Source of the DNA: Datisca glomerata
Taxonomy: Eukaryota; Streptophyta; Magnoliopsida; Cucurbitales; Datiscaceae
Reading direction: 5' to 3'
Assembly (NCBI GenBank): GCA_003255025.1
Contig: QANY01008723.1
Span: 1,922,001 to 1,986,000, forward strand
Length of the DNA stretch: 64,000 nt
The notes under the pieces were generated by a model. That model did no database searches. It was not told where the DNA came from and saw nothing but the letters and a program-made list of their open reading frames with translations. This document shows positions 57,301-64,000 of the stretch, piece by piece (within the stretch, counting starts at the first letter, position 1; every line of letters starts with the position of its first letter). Made by a program: the position numbers and the translations under genes.

Positions 57301-57329
57301 GTTTATTTCGAGATCTTATGATGAAGAAG

Positions 57330-58244
57330 ATTATTGGTAAAGGACATGAGTCTGGAGGCCTCTACATTCTTGACACACCAATACCAAAATATGTCGCTTG
57401 CACTGGTGTCATTTCTCCTTCCGAGGCGCATTGTCTTTTGGGTCATCCGTCTCTCCCTTTGCTTAAGAAACTTTGTCCACGGTTTAGTAATGTGTCTTCA
57501 TTAGATTGTGAGTCGTGTCAATTTGCTAAACATCATCATCTTAGTTCAAGTCCAAGAGTCAATAAACGTGCTAATATTCCTTTTGAGTTGGTTCATTCTA
57601 ATGCTTGGGGTCCTTGTCCTATTTTGTCTAAACCTGGATTTAAGTATTTTGTTACCTTTGTGGATGATTATTCTCGTGTAACTTAGTTATATTTAATGAA
57701 AAGTCATTCTGATTTGCTTTCTATTTTTTGTGCGTTTTGTGGTGAGATTAAAGCTCAATTTAATACTTCAATCCGTATTTTGTAAAGTGATAATGCCAAG
57801 GAATTCATGTCCGCTTTATTTCAATCTTATATGGTTAAGAATATCGTGCTTCATGAAACTTCTTGTCTTGATACTCCATCACAAAATAGAGTGACAGAAC
57901 GTAAAAACATACATCTTCTTGAAACTGCACGAGCCCTCTTATTTCAAATGAATGTTCCTATAACTTTTTGGGCCGATGCAGTTTCTACCGCATGCTTTCT
58001 CATTAATCGTATGCCATCATATGTTCTTCATGGTGAGATCCCTTACAAAATCATTTTTCCCAATAAATCATTGTTTCCAGTCGACCCTAGGATATTTGGT
58101 AGCACTTGTTTTGTTCGGGATGTTCGTCCGCATGTCACTAAGTTAGATCCTAAGTCTTTGAAGTGTATCTTCCTTGGTTATTCTCATCTTCTGAAAGGTT
58201 ATATGTGTTACTGTCCTAGTCTTAACAAATCATGTCTCCATTGA
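57330..58244 (+). pseudogene. copia integrase, first catalytic Asp lost
   Basis: HH-CC zinc region AHCLLGHPSLPLLKKLCPRF and CESCQFAKHH is intact. The core has FELVHSNAWGPCPILSKPGF (first catalytic D of HSDAWGP is N), FVTFVDDYSRVT then a stop, SDNAKEFMSALFQSYM (second D kept) and QNRVTERKNIHLLETARALL (E kept). PVDPRIFGSTCFVRDVRP and LKCIFLGYS close the domain. Two stops (57684, 57783) break the frame; two long open parts remain (57141-57686 and 57807-58244). Confidence 0.9.
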
Positions 58245-58797
58245 TGTGACTTTCATGGAAGACATTCCTTACTTTCTCTCTTCTACTCTTCTTGCTCATG
58301 AGGGGGAGGATGATGATTTGTTGGTTTATACCATCGTATTATCAGAACATGTCCCAGAGTCAGTTCCAGTCAAGCCTTCTATTACTCAAGTCTACTCCAG
58401 AAGTAAACCTCTTGATTCATGACCTGCACTGGCTCCTTTATCATCAAATCCAGTCTTGAGCAATGATATTCCAATTGCATTACACAAAGGTAAATGTCAG
58501 TGTACTTATCCTATTTCTTCTGTTGTTTCTTATCACTGCTTGTCATCTTCCTCTTGTTCTTTTCTTGCATCACTTGATTCTATCTCTATCCCTGGAACTG
58601 TTCATGAAGCCACCTCTCATCCTGGTTGGCATCATGCAATGATAGAGAAAATGAATACTTTAGATGACAATGGTACTTAGAACTTGGTCGATTTACCTTT
58701 AGGGAAATGGACTATTGGATGCAAGTGGGTGTTCACGGTTAAAATCAATCCAGATGGGTCAGTTGCTCGATTGAAAGCCCATCTTGTCACTAATTGA
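58245..58797 (+). pseudogene. start of copia reverse transcriptase, truncated
   Basis: After a Ser/Pro linker (58456-58640) comes HPGWHHAMIEKMNTLDDNGT, stop, NLVDLPLGKWTIGCKWVFTV, KINPDGSVARLKAHLVT. That is the RT fingers, normally ..ALNKNGTWELV.LP.GK..IGCKWVFK.K...DG...R.KARLV. Similarity ends at 58797, where unrelated sequence begins. The YVDD part, RNase H and 3' LTR are absent. Confidence 0.85.
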
Positions 58798-58799
58798 AA

Positions 58800-60800
58800 A
58801 ATGTGAAGCCAACAGGAAATGCTCAACATGATGAGAATATTTGCACCTTTAATGCCCTAATTGAGTAATGAAAGTTGATCATTTTGTAAAATCTTGGCAT
58901 ACTTTGTAATGAGATTGTCGCATAGTTTGTAAAGATATTTGATTATTTTATAAATCTAGGTTTGAATGCTTTTGTTGTAACTTATTTATGATTTTGTAAA
59001 TATGAGCTAGCAAGTTCTAAGTGTTTAAAAGTAACCTGATAAGTAATTATCGATAGACATTCACTCTAAGAAAGTAATATTGACAAACATTTCCTCTTGT
59101 ATTATACCATTAACGTTGTGTCCTTGGTAATTTAACCTATAAACTTTGGAATGAGCAAGACAACTCTATGGTTTCTGTAAGTATTAATTGTTTGGTGATA
59201 AACTATGTTAGGATTTACTAGCATATTAATTTTTTTTACATTTATATGACTTTTAAAAAGTTGGATGGGTGTCTCTACCATTGGGCTTTTGCCAGGTGAG
59301 GGGCAGCTCGGTTGGTGTGAGTCATATGATCTGATTTGGATGATCCAGATCACATCAATCGAACTACAATTTTTTTTTATTTTTTCTGTTGTTTTGAGAG
59401 CTGATCTTGTCCATCAAGTCTTGTTGGAGGCCTTGAGGAAACATATCATTTACTATTGGAATCCAACGACGGAGGATCAAAATCCAAAAAGAAATATGTA
59501 AAATCTGACCTTAACGCTCTTTGACTAAACAACTTACTCTATTTTCTTCTTGGTAACTATATTTTTAGTTCTGTATGAGTTTAACACTAGCCACAAGTCA
59601 CAACACAAAGTAGTGTTTCGTATTCAGACTCCCATGATTGAAAGGATGGGATTTTTCAAAATGTCATGTAGTCTTTTCATGTATGAATCTCCTGATTGAT
59701 AAGATGGGATCACCACATCAAATAGATATGATTCATTGCTTTTTAAAAACAATGGTAGAGATCCAAGTTACAAAGGGAGTTACATGTAGATCATGTACAT
59801 GCAATCATTGATATTCAATTATAACCTTTTCAGTTCCTATGTGAACCGCTTACACATCGAATAATTGGTAGATCAAGATAGATATGAGACGTCCCCCAGG
59901 TAGTAGTGGTACTCGCTTAAGTTGATCATGTGCTTGTAGGCCAATATGAGACATCCACGTTTTGTTTGAACCAACATGCTATATGGCATAACGTCCAAGA
60001 TTGACATTTTTTAGTTATCATTGCTTTCCAATCCTTACTATAAATAGCCTACATGGTCATTTTTATGATGTTCATACTTCTATATGATTATTCTTACACT
60101 TGTATGCTCTTTTGAGCTATCAGCTTCCCCTTAATTATTCAAATTATGCATTGTTCAATAATCAAAATGTTCCTTCCCATTGCTTCCTACTGCTCTTTCA
60201 ATCACGCGAGTTATCTCCAACTATTTTTTCAATGCAGGACTTAGGCTTTGTTCAATGCTTCATCTACAGTCATCAAAATCTTCGTCTTCCCCATCCCTAG
60301 ACAGATTGAGGATTGAAGAAAACATAGATAGGAAAATGGTTTCAATCAACTGTTGTCCTATAATAGCTTGTTGGCTAAGCCTCTTTGCAAAGATCAATGA
60401 GCACTGGGTTGAAGCTACATAAGGCTTAGATATCTATGAAACACATGAAACCAATGGAAAGTGCTCAACTTGATTAGATTTGCTAGTTATAAACACAATA
60501 TTTGCACCTTCAAGGCCCTTATTAAGTAAGAGGATTTGATCATTTTACGAAACCTTGTCATACTTTGTAACGAGATTTTGACATAGTTTGTAATAATATT
60601 CAATCATTATATAACTCTAAGTTTGAATTCTTTTGTTGTAACCTATTTATGATTTTTGGATGTGAAACTAACAACTTATTAAAAAAATTACGTAATAAAA
60701 TCTAAACAAAAAACTAACTTAACCATGGAAATTTTTGGATTTTATATTTCTTTAAGTGACTTAAAGCTTAAAACTTTAATTGACTTCAAAGTTGAATCTT
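58800..60800. repeat. spacer with a 220-bp direct repeat pair (58810-59020, 60440-60660)
   Basis: GAAATGCTCAACATGATGAG...ATATTTGCACCTTTAATGCCC...TACTTTGTAATGAGATTGTC...TTGTTGTAACTTATTTATG (58820-59000) recurs as GAAAGTGCTCAACTTGATTAG...TTGCACCTTCAAGGCCC...TACTTTGTAACGAGATTTTG...TTGTTGTAACCTATTTATG (60455-60655). The copies are about 1.64 kb apart in the same direction and diverged. Frames between (59265-59501, 60100-60422) show no known motif. They might be old LTRs of a gene-less element, but no TG/CA ends or PBS are visible. Confidence 0.55.
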
Positions 60801-60824
60801 GAAGTCGTTATAAAGAAATGTGTA

Positions 60825-61010
60825 GTGACTTCAAATGAGATCTTGAGGTCTTCAAATGAGAAACTTGAGGTCGTTAGTGAGAAACTTAGGACTTGCAATG
60901 AGAAACTTAAGGTCTTAGATGGAGAAACTTGAGGTCTTCAAGTGAGAAACTTGAGGTCTTCAAGTGAGAAACTTGAGGTCTTCAAGTGAGAAACTTGAAA
61001 CCTTCAAGAA
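60825..61010. repeat. 22-bp minisatellite, GAGAAACTTGAGGTCTTCAAGT
   Basis: The exact unit repeats at a 22-bp period at 60932, 60954 and 60976, with diverged units from about 60825. Looser CTTGAAGTCTTCAAG copies continue to 61215 and reappear at 61480-61590. The core CTTGA..TCTTCAAG is a near-palindrome. Confidence 0.85.
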
Positions 61011-61219
61011 GAACTTGAGTTATCAGTGGGGTCCTCAAGACGTAACAAAAACCTAAGAAAAACTTGTACATTGAGCCATCCGCATATGAAGTCTTCATGA
61101 GATGTCTCGATGACTGTAAGATAAAACTTGAAAACTTCAAGGAAGTAATAATGTAGTCAAAATTTCTTAACCATAGAGAGCTATCAAACCTTGAATTCTT
61201 CAAGATGACTCTTGAAGAT

Positions 61220-62315
61220 TTTAAGTGGGGATAGCTCTATGCTCTTAAGGAAAACTTAATATGAGATTTTCTTTGGTATGAAATACAAAACATTCTTATA
61301 TTCTTATAATTAAACAACATTTTAGACCAGCAATCATGCTGAGGGGTTCAATAAGGGGCTTAAAACCAATTATCCAAAGTAATTAGGTTCCGCTAAAAAC
61401 ATGTGAGCTCTCTTATCAAATTGAGCTTTTTTCACTTTAAATAAGGAGGGAAGACAATAGGATTTTGGCATGTGACCTTGAGGCCTCCAAGTGCAAACTT
61501 AAAGTCTACGATTGTGGAGTTGAGCACTTCAATTTTGACTCTTAAGCCTACAAGTGTGACCTTGAAGTCTTCAAGTTTAGACATTAAAGATATTCGTGAA
61601 AGAGGATGGCTACTATATATTTTGAATATTATGGGTCGTTAACGTTAATGATACGTACGGATGAGGATTGCTTCTACCTATTTTGAATATTATGGGTCGT
61701 TTCTACCTATTTTGAATGTTATGGGTCGTTAACGTTAAAGATATTTACCAAAGTGTGTACTTCAAAATTATAATCTAATTGTCTAATTACATGTTGGTAT
61801 TTTAAGTTGTAATTTTATCAATTAGTATATATTTGAATGTCTATATTTAAGTTATGTATCAAAGATTGAGAAACATATAATGAAAGAATAATCATATATC
61901 AGTTTAATAATGCATGATAGCCATTAAATGCGGTACATATCATATATAGACTTTACACTTCGTTCAAATGAAACACATATGTGATAATACTAGTTAGGAA
62001 CAAGAGAAATGTGGATAATATGGGCTTTTCTAAATTTTACTTATCTAGTAGTGGAACGATCTGAAAGTAGCATTCCAATCTTGCCCATGAATAATAGCCC
62101 TTGGACGGTTGGGTTTGTTCATCCATTTAATTCTTTCCGATGATAATTGTTGCTTCATTTTTTCCCCCTTTTTAGCCATAGCCTTCTGGTTATGTCATCT
62201 AATCATGATGCCTTGTAGCTTTCTCAAAATGTTTTTCCCAAATTCTTCCTTGTATCTTTCTTAACAATCGGCCTTCTTCCATGTAAATTTCTTAACATAA
62301 AGAGTATGTCACAGA
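61220..62315. repeat. spacer with a short direct repeat
   Basis: TATTTTGAATATTATGGGTC GTTAACGTTAA recurs at about 61617, 61678 and 61708 in variants. Otherwise no gene is supported. Confidence 0.4.
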
Positions 62316-62605
62316 CACTACTACAAAAAGGGGATTACATGACGGGTAAAACCTGTTATTACAACCCTATATTGACAGCTGCCCGACTGTCATCTACCGG
62401 GCTGTCACATTTAGTCATTTTAAAAAACTGTCATTATAAAGGTGTACAATGACGGGGAATCCCCATCATCGTACATACCATGAAAAGTAGATAGATGACG
62501 AGGAATCCCCGTCATCTTAGTCGCCGCAAAAAGCATATAGATGACGTAGATTCCCCATCATCTAAAGTTACTTTACATAAACTTTAGCTGATGGGGAATC
62601 CCCCA
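62316..62605 (+). mobile_element. CACTA-type terminus with subterminal palindromes
   Basis: CACTACTACAAAAAGGGG at 62316 opens a set of subterminal motifs: GATGACGAGGAATCCCCGTC and variants at about 62450, 62494, 62541 and 62589, spaced about 45 bp and each near-palindromic. This is typical of CACTA ends, where transposase binds. The far end was not found and may lie beyond the window. The SecA-like exons at 63704-64000 would then lie inside. Confidence 0.6.
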
Positions 62606-63700
62606 TATCTAGAGTTCAAGAAAAGATAAAAGATAAAAGCTTTTGTTTTATTAATTAGATCTCATTTTAGTACATATGATTTCAATACCTATCGATCCAA
62701 TCTGGATAAAGGTTCCCAAAGCAACATAATCACCCCACATTGGAACATACAAGTCCAGAAAATCTTACCAAAACTAAATAATACATATTAAACAAAGAAA
62801 ATGTGGTGAAAGAAGAAAAAAGATAACTTACATTTCATTTAATCCACTAAAATTCAAACCAATAAAATCCAAATATGAAATAAGGGTATAACTATCAAGA
62901 ATGGAAAATATAACAAGAAGAATAAAGCAGAAGTCTTGGTGAATCAGAAACTGTCGTAGCTTAATATTAGAAAAAAAAACTTTATGAGCAAAAAATGAGT
63001 GAACCAGAAACTCGATGAATAAAACGTCAGAATCATCCTTATCCTGAAATTACAGAGAGGTAGCAAAGTTGGATTAGATTCAAGAGCTAACATCCAGACA
63101 GTGTTTCAGAAATATGATGATTTGCAAATTGTTACCTGGCTGCCTAGCTTTTTCCTCATCTACCTATATTAGTGACAACACAGAGGCTATTTCTTCAAAT
63201 ACTACTTCCTTCAGATAGATTCCATCAATCTGTACTTAATCTAACGAAATTAATCTAAACTAGAATGGAGGAATAAAATGAGAAAATGAGAAATAAAAGC
63301 AATATCAAACATTACACCGACACATAAGCGTAGGTGAAGGTCATGCAACAAATAGACCACTGTCACCTTCTTCATTATGTTGAAGTATGTAGATAATTTG
63401 GCTAATGCTTATGCAATACCCATCATTCAGCATCATATGGTTACATCATACTAACATTGTGAAAAGAATATTTAATGCATCTTTTCAGGTCAAGTAGAAT
63501 AATTGATTAGAGAAAGGAGACCTGCCTAAAGGCCCTCCATACACTACTAAGTTTATTTATGTAAGAAGCTTAACTTTTTATTAATATATGAAAATATACA
63601 AAAGAGGTCAAGAAACCCTCGAGCCTACGTAATTTACACTCTCCATACCCTCACTAAGTTATTAGCAGTCCTTTCCTAAATGCAGTTATAAAAGAAAAAA
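62606..63700. other. spacer, possible intron-like sequence
   Basis: No recognised exon of SecA or other gene here. If the SecA-like gene were whole, several exons would be expected in this stretch, so their absence argues for a fragment. Confidence 0.4.
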
Positions 63701-63703
63701 GTT

Positions 63704-64000
63704 CATAGTATGATGGATGTCACGTTCAAAGGCAGCAACAAATTTGGCAACTTTATAATATTGATCACTAGGTCTTTCTAGAGGACCAGATATAATGAAA
63801 GGAGTTCTCGCTTCATCAATAGGGATTGAATCAACCTCATCAATCACACAGTAATTGAAACCCCTCAAGACAAGTTCTACAACATTCAGTTACCATACAA
63901 ATGGCATTCTGCTAGATCTTAACAAAATGTAAAAACAATTACTAAACAAAAAAGTAGATAAATCAACATTTACTTTCCATGGTTAGATTGTCTCTCAAGT
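63704..64000 (-). pseudogene. SECA1: chloroplast SecA-like fragment, two exons (runs off the window)
   Basis: Exon from the window edge to 63974 encodes LRDNLTME; the 97-bp intron 63877-63973 has GT and AG ends; the next exon 63876-63704 encodes [57 protein letters not shown]. This is the SecA ATPase NBD1 segment (LRDN, then DEVDSILIDEARTPLIISG). The conserved Ile-Leu-Ile-Asp-Glu carries Leu to Pro. After HHTM the sequence turns to poly-T-like DNA, with no donor site, where ..DEKQK should follow. SecA drives proteins into the thylakoid. No downstream exons were found, so a truncated or captured copy is likelier than a working gene. Confidence 0.8.

Noticed and set aside
1..64000. tRNA, rRNA or endogenous pararetrovirus sequence
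   Set aside because: I looked for tRNA-like arms, rRNA cores and caulimovirid-type coat or movement-protein motifs and recognised none; a dedicated search could still find weak ones.

Overview
This is a 64 kb piece of an AT-rich plant nuclear genome, most likely a eudicot. It has Ty1/copia and Ty3/gypsy retrotransposon relics, CACTA and Mutator-like DNA transposons, a degraded plastid ycf2 fragment, GT-AG introns and an atypical plant HLH gene of the PRE (paclobutrazol-resistance) family. There is no bacterial operon structure, rRNA, tRNA or CRISPR array that I can see. Nearly all the window is layered transposon debris; only one gene looks intact.

Layout. 1-391: right part of a hAT-type MITE. 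600-3330: minus-strand copia relic (gag, protease, integrase, RNase H; reverse transcriptase deleted). About 5545-5865: a small inverted-repeat element. 6900-7059: ycf2 fragment. 7260-9955: Tat-like Ty3/gypsy gag-protease remnant plus a probable LTR. 9962-14150: plus-strand copia relic with a 1.46 kb LTR, PBS and frameshifted gag. 16039-17750: the PRE-type HLH gene with TATA box, leader uORF and one intron. 17950-21150: a gene-free block of unlike tandem repeats, including an array with about 18 TACGTA palindromes and a perfect 21-bp-stem hairpin. 21624 to about 26680: CACTA relic holding a transposase-associated fragment, an LRR exon fragment and a copia RNase H fragment. 27335-29617: two palindrome-rich foldback elements, an unassigned exon-like stretch and a GC/CA/TA microsatellite. 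30422-31761: a 1.3 kb element with about 200-bp terminal inverted repeats around a broken chloroplast thioredoxin m gene, which reads as a Pack-MULE. 32000-36460: CT-rich DNA, possible captured exons and a 720-bp CACTA-like element. 37825-43896: the most complete copia element, carrying an inverted solo LTR with a perfect 5-bp target duplication in its coding region. 44630-46497: minus-strand copia deletion derivative. 48860-49400: LINE ORF1 fragment. 50090-54740: a duplicated gene 3' end with a pseudogene between the copies. 55553-58797: plus-strand copia truncated in its reverse transcriptase. 60825-61010: 22-bp minisatellite. 62316-62600: CACTA-type terminus. 63704-64000: two exons of a chloroplast SecA-like gene on the minus strand, running off the window.

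How it fits together. The only gene with an intact reading frame and splice sites is the HLH gene, whose family promotes cell elongation by sequestering inhibitory HLH proteins. The thioredoxin m, LRR, dsRNA-binding-like and SecA exon pieces look like host fragments caught by DNA transposons or left by gene decay. I found no complete new biological system. The most original observations are the thioredoxin Pack-MULE, the repeated placement of CACTA-type ends beside GC/AT alternating microsatellites, and the TACGTA-rich array next to the growth regulator.
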